Part shown: positions 27,440-39,100 of the stretch, in pieces | Position numbering within the stretch: position 1 is the stretch's first letter | Layout: each line of letters starts with the position of its first letter | NCBI GenBank assembly: GCA_003993805.1 | Contig: RSEF01000006.1 | Location: 30,600,716-30,664,715 of the forward strand | Direction of reading: 5' to 3' | DNA length: 64,000 bases | Source: Himantopus leucocephalus | Lineage: Eukaryota > Chordata > Aves > Charadriiformes > Recurvirostridae | The notes under the pieces: generated by a model | Databases searched by the model: none | What the model was told of the DNA's origin: nothing | Seen by the model: only the letters and a program-made list of their open reading frames with translations | Program-made: the position numbers and the translations under genes

Positions 27440-27625
27440 CAGCCAAAAAAAGTGAAAACTGTAAGACTTGCATCTTATTCTCAGGCTTTCTGTATGATTT
27501 CATGTAAATCATCAACCTGTTTCTGCCCTGTCATCTTCTTTCTGCAGAATTAAAAGAATACTACTAGAGAAGTTTTGTAAAACACTTTGGATAAGCAGAG
27601 ATAAACTACATGGATATAGGCATGA
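27440..27625 (+). repeat. MIR/CORE-SINE-like element
   Basis: A series of short matches keeps the order of the MIR core and tail: GATTTCATGTAAATCATCAA, CCTGTTTCTGCCCTGTCATC, TTCTTTCTGCAGAATTAAAA, then a TTGTAAAACACTTTGGATAA tail. Sequence just to the right (GAAGTCAATGGAAAGC near 27640) resembles another old amniote repeat. Divergence is high. Confidence 0.5.
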
Positions 27626-28419
27626 TCCACCATTCTCTGAAGTCAATGGAAAGCTTCTCATTGATTTATCATATTTTGAATTAAGCGCTGGAGGAATAGT
27701 TATATTGTGTACGATAACTACATTAGAAAAAAAATATTTAGGCCAGCATCTTTCATATAGCTAAATCTGTGCTGAAATTTACTTAGGTTTGTGGAGTTAC
27801 ACAGGTCTACACAGAAATTCGCGGGATTAGGATCAGAAGGGCATCTTTCAATAGGCAAGCCTTGAAGCTATGAAAACAATAGTTTAATAGAAAGTTTATG
27901 TGAAAGTCCTCACTCTCACTATGCTGTTCTTGCCTGATACAAATGTTTTTCACCAGAGTTAATTGGAAATGAGTAATTTTTCATAAATAAAGATTCCTCT
28001 CTGCTGGAGAAACCCAAGGAAGAACACTGATCTCTGTTGCCTTGACAACATTATCCTGAAATACTCCAGTATTATAGTATCTGGTATGCTCAAGAAAGTT
28101 GCAATATCTATTTCACATTGGATACTTATCACATTATTGTGTTGGCATGCACTCATCTATCATCTGTGACTATTTGTCACAGAAAGTTATGTGCCAAATA
28201 ATGCATGAGAAATATCTGAGCTGACTTAAATGCACATGGTATTTTTCTTGCATGTTTTCATGGCAACTGAAAGTTGTTAGATCTATGTCCTAGAAGAAAA
28301 GAGCATTCTTCCATGATACGCGGATATTAGTAAAATAAGTGCTGTTTTTCTAGCAATGCATTTCTAAACTGAGCAGAGGGATCACCTCTACAAAATGCCT
28401 GAAGGAAGTCCATCCTCTC

Positions 28420-28520
28420 AAGGCTTGAATCTCAAGGTTTGAACTCAAACCTCGGCCCTTCTGACATGCTTTGCTGAGGGTGCCTACCAGGTGCACAGCA
28501 TAGCTGCGTCTGAGATGGGC
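28420..28520 (-). repeat. Reverse MIR/tRNA-SINE head
   Basis: On the plus strand GGTTTGAACTCAAACCTCGG, CCCTTCTGACATGCTTTGCT and GGTGCCTACCAGGTGCACAG read as the reverse complement of a tRNA-like SINE head (B box 'gggttcgaac' then the anticodon region and 5' stem). The insertion is therefore in the minus orientation. No intact tRNA fold is preserved. Confidence 0.45.
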
Positions 28521-31500
28521 ACTCTTAGGTCCACATGAAGTGTACTTGTCTGTCTTGCTGGCTGCTCACTGTAGAAGACTGAAAACCTGATTTTTCATAC
28601 AGCCATACTGAGCCATACAAAAACAAGCAGAAGCCGCAAGCCTGCAATGATGCAAATGACATCAATTTATCTTTAAATAAAAAAAATAATCTCTTACTGC
28701 AAAAACAGATACCACCAGCCTCTGTGAACCCAAAGCTAAATTTCATGCTTCCATTTCCCTTCAGTTTTTCTTTCTTTAGATGGGCCCTGATGTAATAAGG
28801 ATAAGCAGAAAATAAAGCAGCACTATAATGGCATGCTGCTAATTGCTTCTGATCCATTAGAGGGAAGTATTTGTAGACAATGTACTACACACTTCCCTCC
28901 AATCTCTTCTAATCATTTCTTTGGATGAAGATGATGAAACAGTATACTCTGCTTCTGACATAACAAATTATTTTATTGACAAATGAAAGATACTGATCAG
29001 TGAATTTACTACTACCATTTTTATTAACAAAGGCAAAATACAAAGTGTTTTGGGTTTTTTCCCCACCAGAAGTTAGTCGGTCTAACTTGGGCTGGTCAGT
29101 GATGCCATAACCTAGACAGTTCCTATAATTGTGCTGCTTCACACCAAGAATGTGGTTTCCTTCCCAAGAGAGGCAGCAGGACAAGAGACAACCCACATGA
29201 TATAAATCATCAAAAATACCCAAATTTGCCAAAAAAACATTGGCAGAGAAAACAAAGAGGGAAGACAGTAATCCTCCTGTGAGAATCTCAAGCTTTATCT
29301 AAATTAAAACTTCAGGTGTACTGAAAGGTTGTGGGTGATTTCCTGTACAGGATGAGGAGATTGTTAATTGTCCTGCCTCAAATAGCTCTGCTGCCCTCCC
29401 TGAACTGTGGCATCCTGTTCTGTGAATTATCTTCCATGGCCCTGCGGCTGCTTCCGATCTCTCATATTCGTTGTTACCAGAGAATTTATGTCGTCCTTCA
29501 GACTACCTTTTCTGCCCAAAGGGGACACGTGCGGACACATGATTTTCTCATCTTAAATTTTGACTTACTAGTTTTATTAGTTCCTTTAGTATTATTTAGA
29601 GGCATTAGTACTGCCCCTTTGGAACTGTGCATCTCTGACAATGTAAAAGGTTTCTAGGAGGAGCCAAGAAACTAGCCCACAGTTCTGATAAATTGCTTTA
29701 ATTATTAAATGTTAGCTGCTCACCTGTATCTCCTAATCTTTTCAAGCATCACCTAAAGATAGGAAGTGCTTGAATGTCTCTCCTGCATTTGCATTCCCAG
29801 ATGATACCTGGAGAACTCTATTCATGGACTATCCAGGCTGCTAATGTATACTGTAATGCAGTTAAGCTAATGTCTGCATGCCCCCCCCCGACTACACAGT
29901 ACTAATTCTTTTGGTGTAAGTTTCTAAGGATTTTTCCAATCTACACCTTTCAGATAGCAGTCAGCCTTCAAATGTCATTTGAAGAGATCAGGAGAGCGCT
30001 GCACTGTATGAGTAATTCAGCTTCTACAGGCTTTACAGGAATTTGGTCTTAGTTACATATAGAGAACTACTGCTGCCCTCTACTGTATTATTATGGGTTG
30101 TGCCTCTGATAATCAAAGCCACAAATATTCAGGCAAAATTCTAGTCTTACCCAGAATTTAGCATGCTTATTATTTCCATGTATTGATAAGATCACTCAAA
30201 GGATCTGTTTCTAATTCATCAACATATTCTGATTCTGCAGGAGCTAGGTCAAACGGAAAAATCTTTACCTTTTTTATAGGATTTTGACTCTTAGAAGAGG
30301 TGGATCCTTGTAAGGGGTTGGACGTGTTTCATTGCTTCAGCAAAATGTTGTCTCTTCTTCTGATAATAAATAGGCATCAGAAGATTAAGAACTATGGAGT
30401 GAGAAACCAACCTTGGGGCCAAAATGACTGCATCAAGGTTCTTCTCCGGGCACAACGTCTCTGATGCCGTGAACTTCAGCTTAGATTATGATGGACAGCT
30501 AAATCCTAGTTCAATTGAACTAATCTTTCCTTAGTTTCAGCTTACTCAGTTCTGAAAAGATACCGCTCATGATCCTCTCAAAGAGCTAGGTTTCTTTCTC
30601 ACTGATGCTAGGACGAGTAACATGAGTGCAACCTTGCTACAGTCACATCCACTACACAACAGGCTCCAAATATGAATATCTTATTTCTTCCCAGCTCTTC
30701 GCAGACTCCAATAACCTTCTCTTTTATAATTTTCATCTTCATGCCTCTGAATAGATTGCATTGCTTGTAGGTTAGAGCACTTACCATGTGCATCTAAAAC
30801 AGTTTCAGAATTATTTTATGCTTCCCAATCTCACAAATGCAATTACTTCTTTCCTGCAGTGCTTCCTGCACTGGCACACAACTATGTGCCAATACATAGT
30901 ACTAACTTGAAAAACTCAACTGTAGACGGGAACAGATAAGTAGATGGTACAGACCACTAGATTAAAGCCAGAGACACAGCCTTCCTACTCAAGGGAAAAC
31001 TCAGACTGTTGTCACTAATTATCTGTGTGGGTCTCCAAAGGAATTAAAAACACATTGCAAAGGAGGCAGACTAAGAGCCTGGCTAATTAAAAAATTGCAC
31101 TTCCTTTCAGTAGATGCAGTGACAAATGCACCGGGTGTCCACACGCGTTCTGAGTCCCTCATTCAATGCTACCATCCTGGTTAATATTCTGAATACTGAA
31201 CCAGAGAAATCTCCAGAACTAAAACCACAAGCTGTTGCCACTTCTATGTCAAACCTGAAACTTCTCATATGAGGGCTGACACAGTCTTATTTCTGTAGTA
31301 GATGGGACACAAAGAAGAGAACCTGTAATACACATTCGCTAGCAAATTCCAGCTGCTTTTATTTTGGTAATACTTTGAAGTCTATTTTCTGTTATTCAGT
31401 ATAACACATCCAGTACATCCAGTTTCTTCTTCACAAAATACACCTGTAACTGAAGTTCTTCGTGGTTCCCCATTTATTCCACAAACTATTATGTAAAGGC

Positions 31501-32341
31501 TTTTTTTCCAGGAGAAGTGCAGTATTAAAAATCACTAAAGCTGGAGTCGACCCATACAGCCTAGCTCCAGACCTGAGCTCAAAGCTCAGGTTCTTTCCAT
31601 TGAATAGTTTCCTACAGGGAAAGGAGATAAGTTTTGTTTCTCATATCTCTGTGATAGTGTGACAAGGAAGGTCCTCTGCATTTTTGCCCCTTAAACTTTT
31701 CAATGATGATACAGAGGGATCCATGCATAGTTCAAGGATTCCATCTCAAAGAGAGCTATGGGAGATGAAGATCAGTACTGTCAAGAAAAGATACACATCT
31801 CTAAAAATTGGCCAGTTTCATTGAGAAAGCTGAGGATTACAACTAAGAGTCAACAAAAGAGATGCTTCAATGTTTTTTGCCTTCTTGTTTCTGAACATAT
31901 AATTCACCTCTCTAGCACATTTCTCCCTCTCACCTTCTCAGCATCATTCACATCATCTGGCCTCATTCAGGAAGAGAAATCTCATGTTGTAAGTTTTAGC
32001 AAACTTATGGTTGCCAAAGGTCATTCCAGTACTCAAATAACCTCTATAAATATATTAAATCTGACACAGAATAAGGAGTGCAATAGACTTTGCATATCAC
32101 CATTAAAAGAGAAACATAGAAACCACAGATCCCTAGAAACTAGTGCAATTAGTTCCCTATCACATACTTTTGCTGATGACTGCAAAGCTAAAACACTGAA
32201 AATACTTCTGAAAATTAGCAACTTTGCTTGAAAATAACTAGAAAAAACTTTCCTCTGAGAATTTTTTTGTATTATTTGCAGTTGCATGAGGACATATTGG
32301 GATATGGCCCAAGTCTTAAAACTAGTTTACAAAACACCTAC

Positions 32342-32435
32342 CTCTAGGACTTTCCCAGTAATGAACTGGTGACATGCTTCACATTTGACTCCAAAAAGAA
32401 CTTGATAGTCCTTTTCACAATAAGGAGCGCCATCT
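32342..32435 (-). CDS. ABLIM1: ABLIM1 exon: end of LIM3 and start of LIM4
   Basis: This exon is 94 nt. The first base completes Lys, and 31 codons follow. The product reads DGAPYCEKDYQVLFGVKCE then ACHQFITGKVLE. C-E-K-D closes the second zinc site of LIM3; C-E-A-C opens LIM4. The exon ends on a complete Glu codon (phase 0) at donor GTAGGT. The acceptor is TTTTTCAG; a second AG lies two bases further in, but using it would break the frame. A Val occupies the place of Gly in the mammalian YQGLFG as I recall it. The phase-0 end means any alternative first exon spliced onto the next exon would not need to carry a partial codon. Confidence 0.95.
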
Positions 32436-33601
32436 CTGAAAAAGAAAATCCACAAATTACAAACCACCTTTTAATAAACAGGCTACTTACACTCTTCCCT
32501 TGTCTTCAGTCTGGAACTCCTACACACAGCAATAGTGAAATGGTAGAGAATTCAAGGGAAGTATTTCATATTAGAAGAAAAAAAAAATATCATATTCTCA
32601 TTAGTGCCTCTCAATTATTCCTTAAATCCCCATGAAGAAAAGGCATCCAGTACAAACCACTGAAGTATATCTCATTCTCTAGAACAGACTCTCTACACCT
32701 ACAGGTGCTGCAGTTCTAGGGAATCAGTAGAACTATGTCCATGGGGACGAGAGGAGGTCAGAGTCTTTACCATAGGCAGATATTTTTTGTTGACTGCAGC
32801 AAAAAAATCTTTGGCAGTCTGCAAGAGTATAAGCAGTTACTATTTAGTGTAAGGTTATGTAGGTTTTTTTTAGTATGAACAAGGAACATATAGTAAAAAT
32901 GGAAATACTAGTCAGCTTAGGAGTATTTCTCAGGCACTGAACTTCTTTTGAGAAATTACAAATGCTACTTTTTATTAAATATCATACACCCATTAATGGC
33001 AGGTTTGTGAAACGTACATTGTTTTCCTACTTTTTCGCTTTGTCATATGGGGGGGAACAGAGACTGTATCTTCATTCCCTCTGTTTTATCATTATACCAC
33101 TTTTCCCCATTCTCTTCCTCTATGATTCCTTCCACTCAAAACTCTCTTCGTTAGTTTCTTACATGGATATGAGCAACACAGTGTCAGGTCAATCACTTCA
33201 TCACATTTACTCTATTCTCTAGCAAAGGCAAGCAACGGACAGGTTCTTACTTTTTTCCTCAGAATCACATGTTGGAATGCAAAATGGCACAAAGCTTTAT
33301 CTGGCTAACACAGAAAACACATGCAGGAACTCACCTCATCCTTTGTGGGAACACGGAGATATACCTACCCCCTTCCGTATTGGTATGAAATACAGACTAG
33401 TATCGTTAAACACCACTTTTCAGTTGCTCTTTTCAGTTTACTTTCTTTTACCAACTCAGCTCTCACTGGGAACAAAGATTTTGGTGCATATGGAAGGGTG
33501 GTCGAAACTGGATTTCAAAAGGAGAACTTTTCTGCAAGCTCTTCTTCACTGGCAACACGAACTCATGCCAAGAGTGCAGAAGAGATGCAGAGGTTACTTA
33601 C
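32436..33601 (-). other. ABLIM1: ABLIM1 short intron within LIM3
   Basis: An 1166 nt intron, donor GTAAGT at 33601 and acceptor TTTTTCAG at 32436. Short open frames at 33277-33624 and 33321-33608 on the plus strand are antisense and overlap the LIM3 exon edge; they show no known family. No repeat or regulatory element is evident. Confidence 0.85.
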
Positions 33602-33728
33602 TTGCTGATGTATTCCCCAGTTAGGACCTTCCCACAGGCCTTGCACTTAAAGCACCCCAGGTGCCACTGCTTATCCAGAGCTAGCAATGCTTGTCCATTT
33701 TTTATGTCTCTTCCACAGCCAGCACAAT
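33602..33728 (-). CDS. ABLIM1: ABLIM1 exon: most of LIM3
   Basis: This exon is 127 nt. Its first two bases (AT) complete Asn; 41 codons follow, then two bases of a Lys codon. The product runs CAGCGRDIKNGQALLALDK, then QWHLGCFKCKACGKVLTGEYIS. The ligands C-A-G-C, H-L-G-C, C-K-A-C form the first zinc site of LIM3 and begin the second. The acceptor is TTTGCAG and the donor GTAAGT. The only change from the mammalian sequence I remember is CKAC for CKSC. The next intron (32436-33601) is the shortest in the window at 1166 nt, so this exon and the next are a close pair isolated between two very long introns. Confidence 0.95.
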
Positions 33729-34099
33729 CTGCAAATAAACAAACAAATGCATTTGTTGTCAGTTACTTGGTTCATTAATCCTCATTAGCCATCCACCAAT
33801 TGCTACACTTGGTAGCCAAATGAGAGAATTACACATGATGCAAAGATACATCTTCCTTTCCTCAGACACTTCTTGGGTCCTGTATGAAGATTCAGCCTTT
33901 GTCACTACAGACGTACTCAGCAGAAGACGGAAAGTACCTCCTCTGGTTTTCATGCTGTTTATGATCCAAAGGGTGCCGGGCAAGCTCTGCACAAAGTTCA
34001 GATTTTGCTAGGAATGAGCTACATAAATTAGCACTCAGAAAAGTTCCTGTCTTCTAAAGCAATCGGGTTTTTTTCTCATTTTGCTTTTAGGAAAATCTT

Positions 34100-35300
34100 A
34101 ACTGCTTACATGAAACTAAGTAAGGAGGCCTGGGTGAGCATCATCAGGATTGCTGCACTTCCCCGTTGGGTGGCAGCAAAGCCCAATGTGTCCACCGAGC
34201 TCAGGGGCGGTGGCTGAGATGTGCCACCCGAGACCAGAGAGAGAGAGAGCGCCCTTTTTTCAGGGAGGGCCGAAGGCAAAGGCGACAGCAGGGTGACAGC
34301 AGTGAAGGCTGCACGGCAGGGCATACTGTCTTCCACCTGCAGGTGTGGGAAACTGTAGTTCTCATGGTCTCTAACAGGCACAAGGAGTCTCGCTCAGGGA
34401 TTTTGGTACTACCTTGGTAGTGGACACTCACTTTTTACCAGATTCTGAAAGACTCTTTGATGGCAGAATGTGAACCTGAAGCCAGAAGCATTGCATGCCC
34501 TCTGTCCCACAGGATGTCACAATGTCTTTATGTCACACCAGAAATCTTTGGCTCAGCCCCACGCTCCCATTCCTCTCCATTCAAACATAAAATACTCAAA
34601 GAGATTTCCTGGTAAGGGGCAATTCAGCATATGGTAAGATCTGAAGAGACTGATGTGGCAGACAGCACCGAACCGCAAGGGTTGTGCTACAGCTTCTGTG
34701 CCTACCCTCAGGGGACAGAGGGACCAAGGGAAGAGAAGGCCTGGAAGACCAGTGAAGCAGAAAAGGAATGCCCATCAGCTGAGGCACACATGGAAGCCAC
34801 AGAGGAGACAGCCTGGAACAAAGGATTTTCCATATTTTATTATCCCCGAACTCAGTGTTCCTTTGGTGAATGTTACATCCTCTCCACACGCCTGGAACAT
34901 CAACAAATAGCAACAGATCGAGACCACCAGTAACAGAGCAATCTGAGCAGTTAAAGTCCAGGCACCAGGGAAAAGATCCTCCTGGCTGCACTGCTCAAGC
35001 TGACTGAACAGGTACAGCCTGAAAACCTTCATCTCCTCGTGGGTTTACGGCCCAGGCAACACCACACCTTGCAAAAGGGTGAGTCCAAGTTTATTACCAC
35101 AACTGATAATGAGAGGAGAGTCACTCCTTTGACACCAAAGGGCATGTCTTTTGTTTGCTGGATAATGGGCAAAGAGAGCCCCAAATATATGCTGTGCGTT
35201 CCTGCTATCCAGGTCACCATTTGCAGCACGTCCCTTTATCTGTCAGCCACCTTCTTCTAAAATCCCTTTAAAAAAAAAAAGGACTAAGCACCACGGTATC
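34100..35300. other. GC-richer block of unknown nature
   Basis: Composition here is clearly richer in G and C than the surrounding intron, with a GAGAGAGAGAGAG run near 34240 and several open frames of 60 to 130 codons on both strands, none with a recognisable domain. It may be an old repeat (retroviral LTR or CR1 body) or a regulatory region. I recognise no family, and the block ends in an 11 A run at 35270-35280 before the CR1 fragment. Confidence 0.4.
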
Positions 35301-35499
35301 TTGTGATAAAATGCAAGTCACAGACTGTTGACACGACTTGGACTTGAAAAGCAGCCCTGAGATGTCCTAATACTGGGACTTTGCTCTAGAGGACAAATGT
35401 TACAAATTGAAATCATGAAATGACAAGGACTGACAGCATGTAATGGATCCCTCTGCTCTTCCGTGCCAGCTCAAGGCTCCATGCCACTCCATAACGACA

Positions 35500-35670
35500 G
35501 CAAAGGCTGGAACAGGTCACCAAGGGAGGGTCTGGAATTTCCAGCATGGGGCTGAGGAGGGGACAAGCAAACATCTGTCAGGATGGCTTCGGTACACTGA
35601 TCTTGCCTTTGGTTTTGGGAGGATACTACATCATGTCTTGAGGTCCCTTCCAGCCTGCGTTTTCTTACGC
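35500..35670 (+). repeat. CR1 LINE 3' end fragment
   Basis: The sequence begins GGCTGGAACAGGTCACCAAG and runs through a short-variant body with CATCTGTCAGGATGGCTT to AGGTCCCTTCCAGCCTGCGT. These are typical elements of the 3' untranslated end of sauropsid chicken repeat 1 (CR1) LINEs, which are usually 5'-truncated on insertion. The usual ATTCTATG end tandem is not preserved, and the copy is diverged. It lies antisense to ABLIM1 in the 14.4 kb intron. Subfamily not assigned. Confidence 0.8.
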
Positions 35671-36019
35671 TTAATCTGAAACCATGCAATTCGCCTTCCG
35701 ACTGTGACAACAAATGGGCTTTTTCCTCCAGTCTCAGCGGGTGCTGAACTGCAGTTTTAAGCAGCACCCATTTCTCACCTTCTGAGCACTACTGCTTCTC
35801 CTTAGCGTGCCGGCTTCCACATTCCTGACCTGGGGTCCTGCCAAACTGTGATACATTTCCTGTTACATTAATTCCTCAAAAAATCTGCTTTATTTTCCAT
35901 GCTTTTTTCAGCTTTATTGAAGAAGCTTCCGTGAAGATGAAATTTCTCCGATACGGAACCAAGGAATAGATTTTTAAAGCACTCAGTTATGCTTCTAATG
36001 GAATTTCTGAAGCAGACAG

Positions 36020-36130
36020 AATAGAAAAATGGCGTTACACAAAAGGTCTACCTAGTCCAGTATCTTTTTTGGTGCCAAAACCAGTTACATGGAGGAAGTA
36101 GGGATCCATGAAGTATCCCTACCTCTTTAA
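36020..36130 (+). repeat. Old CR1-like 3' end fragment (second copy)
   Basis: It contains AAAAGGTCTACCTAGTCCAG followed by TATC and a poorly kept GGTGCCAAAACCAGTTACAT, matching the pattern of the copy near 10.45 kb. It is short and degenerate, and lies in the 14.4 kb intron 350 bp right of the clear CR1 fragment. The two pieces on the same strand may be independent insertions. Confidence 0.45.
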
Positions 36131-39100
36131 TTGCTTCTTGTAAGCAAAGGTGGTGCTCCCACACTTACTCTTGTGCTCCTGTGTGATACAAGGGGCTGAT
36201 ACATTCTTTTATTATTCTATAGCAACAATGACATTTACTTACTCTTTCTGGGTTCCTTGAAGTGTTTTGCAAGAGTAAATTAACATCATTATTTCCATTC
36301 TGCTAATATCACTGGTACGCTGAATGTCTAGAATCAAAGTAAACTAATAGCCCAATACAGTCTTATTAGGCTGAGATGGCTTTTAACTAAACCTGATTTT
36401 AACTCTGGCGAAACAGTTGGGTATATACATGAAAAGCGAGCAGTTACCATTATCTCCTAAAATAGAAAGCAAATAAGGCTGGGCTGGGCTAAGAAAAGAC
36501 CATTTGTTCATCCAAATTCTACAAATAAAAGCCATTTATGATGTCAGGCCTGCACGAGGCACATTAAAGCCTTTGTCTGAATATCATCAGCACACAGCAT
36601 ATGCAGCCAGGATCTCAGGATCACACTAAGCACAATCTGTATCAGTCTAACCTACAACCAGCACACACCGCACAGAAAAGGGCCATGAGGTCCACAACCA
36701 TATGTCAGAGCAGACTCAGAGTAAAAAAATCTGAAAACCCTTCCCAAAATTTTGTGCAATTATTCCCACCATACTTCCCTCTGGCTTCACACCTGGGTCT
36801 AACAGACTGCACCCCTTGACCTTGAGCTTTCTTGTGCTTTCTTTTTGTCACGTAACCCGGATTCCTCCCTAGTCCCATTCCTTGGACGTCCCACACATTC
36901 AGCTGTGCCAGTATAACAAAGAGGAGGAGGAGGAAAGTGCACTGTACTGGTTAAAATGCAGAGTGAGCAGTACAGTTCCTATATGCACTTATGATCTAAA
37001 GAAAAGTATACCACAAAAACACCACATGGAATTATGTTTGAGCTAAAGGAATACTTAAGACTAGACATTCCATGGCACTGATTATCATAAGAAATGGGAA
37101 ACAACACATGTTCCTATGTGTTGTGTCCGTGCCCAGAGTCTTCAGGTGTATGACAGCCATTTCTCAATAAAAGCACTGCAGTGAGACTTAAATAAGAACC
37201 TGATCATTAGAAGGTTATCCAGGAATGCCAGGAAAATAACATATTCCCCCCAAATCCACCCTAAGTGGGGAAAAAAAAGATTGTATCTGAGAGCACTGGA
37301 TGTATAGTCAGCCAAATCATGATACAGCCTCCCTGGGCTCCCTGTGACACCAGCAGCTGCAGCCTCCACAAGCAATGTCCACTTGCTCAGACATCGTGTA
37401 TAAAAATGGAATTCACTCTCTCTCGTAACAGCATTAGCTGACAGCACCATTTTTTAGCCAAGCAAAAGCTGCTTACACGATTCTCTGCCAGAGATGCTTA
37501 AACGTACCTGTTGTGTCTTTCACATACTATGGATAGGCCTGCTCAATCTGAAGATATATCATAACATATTTAATCTATAGCTTTGAAATAAAATAGCCCA
37601 GAAGGGTGTCATATTTGATGCGTCCAGGTACAAAAGCAAATGCCAATGCCTGGACAAAAGGGCTGTGATGTGGAGTCAGCCAGCCCAAAAGCATGGAAAA
37701 GTGGGGGGACAAGACAAGGGAAAGTAGCAAGGCACTATGGTATTATATATGATCAAGACCTCCACCCCCCAAGCATCTTAAGCAGCCACACAAAAAGATG
37801 TAGGCAGGGCGAGCTGCCACCCATGACACCTTGCTTGTAAAGATGCGATGAGAAAACGCATTTCCCTTTTTAGTGTCTGCATCACCCCAGACATCCAGGA
37901 GTGAAATATCCTGCACAGCAACCCATTCGTCACTGCCTAAATTAAGCGGTGGATTTTCTTCCTTTGCTTCCCTCCCCTGCTCTCAGCCAATAGCAGAGAG
38001 CCCTGATCACAGCACAGGCGGTGGGCTCAGAGCTGATACAGCTGTGTTAACCCTAAGCACACTGCATATGACTTTACCCACTCCCATGTGGATTGCTTTG
38101 AAAATTTACTAGCAATTATATTTTTATTTCACATTCTCTGCTCACCCCATATAACTTATGAAAGGGAAATCGCCTCTACCTGCTTTAGTCCTAATGAATA
38201 TGGTCATGCAAAGACATCTGCAGGAAGAGTTTGACATGAGCATACTAACTCTGCTCAGTGCAGGGTTAGCTCCGTGGGCAGAGCTAATTGCAGTCTGACT
38301 TAATGATGCATAATTAAGTCACCGAAAAGTTCCTTTCAATCCTGATGGCCATTAGTAACACGTTTCTAGATAAAGTCTGAAGCTGCCACAATCCCAATGA
38401 GTCACAGGAGTAATACTCTTTTTACACTCCTTTTGTTACTGTTCCCATCCTTATAAAACACAGATGCATTAGTTTTATAAAGACAGCACCAGCAGGCTTC
38501 TGCCCTGAAACAGGTAAAGCAGGGCAGAATGAGGGGGATTTTTATTATTATTATTTTAATTTTTAAAAGAAACAAACAAGTTTTCATTGGACTTACACAG
38601 AAATACATTGTCAAACATAGCTGGACCAAAAGAGCAAGCTACGAGGAACAGCAAATTGGTAGTGAAGAAAGAGGCAAAGATTATCACTGAAGTCAAGGTC
38701 AAGAAATTTCTAATTGTAAATAACTCTTAGCCACCTTGGAAAACAACTTACACCCCAGTAATTCTTCTGTGGCAATTTGAAGGTCGCGCAATTATAATTT
38801 CTCACAGAGTTGGGAAGACCAGAGTTTTTCCTCAGTCACCTTTTAACCACAGATCAGGCAATGCCTTTTAAAGTCCTGTTTTAAGGTTAAAAGCTTTGAC
38901 GATATCATGCAGGCTTTTCCAGATCATCAAGATATTTCTGTCAAAGCTAAAAATACAAACTCACTTTGTCTGTTTACAGTATGATAAATGCTCTTAAAGT
39001 TTAAAGCATAACCATTTGATCATCAGGGCAGTGATGAGTTCTCCAAGTCAGACATATAATATTGGGAATTTTACATCCAGGATTTAAATCTGAGTATGTA

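Larger units (their letters stand above)
10275..32341 (-). other. ABLIM1: ABLIM1 22 kb intron within LIM4
   Basis: A 22067 nt intron, the longest complete one in the window, with GTAGGT donor at the right and GTTCAG acceptor at the left. It holds a CR1-like 3' end near 10.4 kb, several MIR-like fragments (14.2, 27.5 and 28.4 kb) and a CpG-dense patch at 24.9-25.2 kb that may be an internal promoter. Stretches 10.6-14.1, 14.3-24.8 and 25.3-27.4 kb otherwise show only AT-rich unique sequence and short homopolymers. The stretch 28.6-32.3 kb shows nothing I can name. Confidence 0.85.

Noticed and set aside
31758..32231. 157-codon open frame on the plus strand
   Set aside because: It is antisense within an ABLIM1 intron, with no domain and no splice context. 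I consider it chance.
34596..34991. 131-codon open frame on the minus strand
   Set aside because: It lies on the gene's strand but in a GC-richer block where open frames on both strands overlap. It has no LIM, linker or headpiece similarity.
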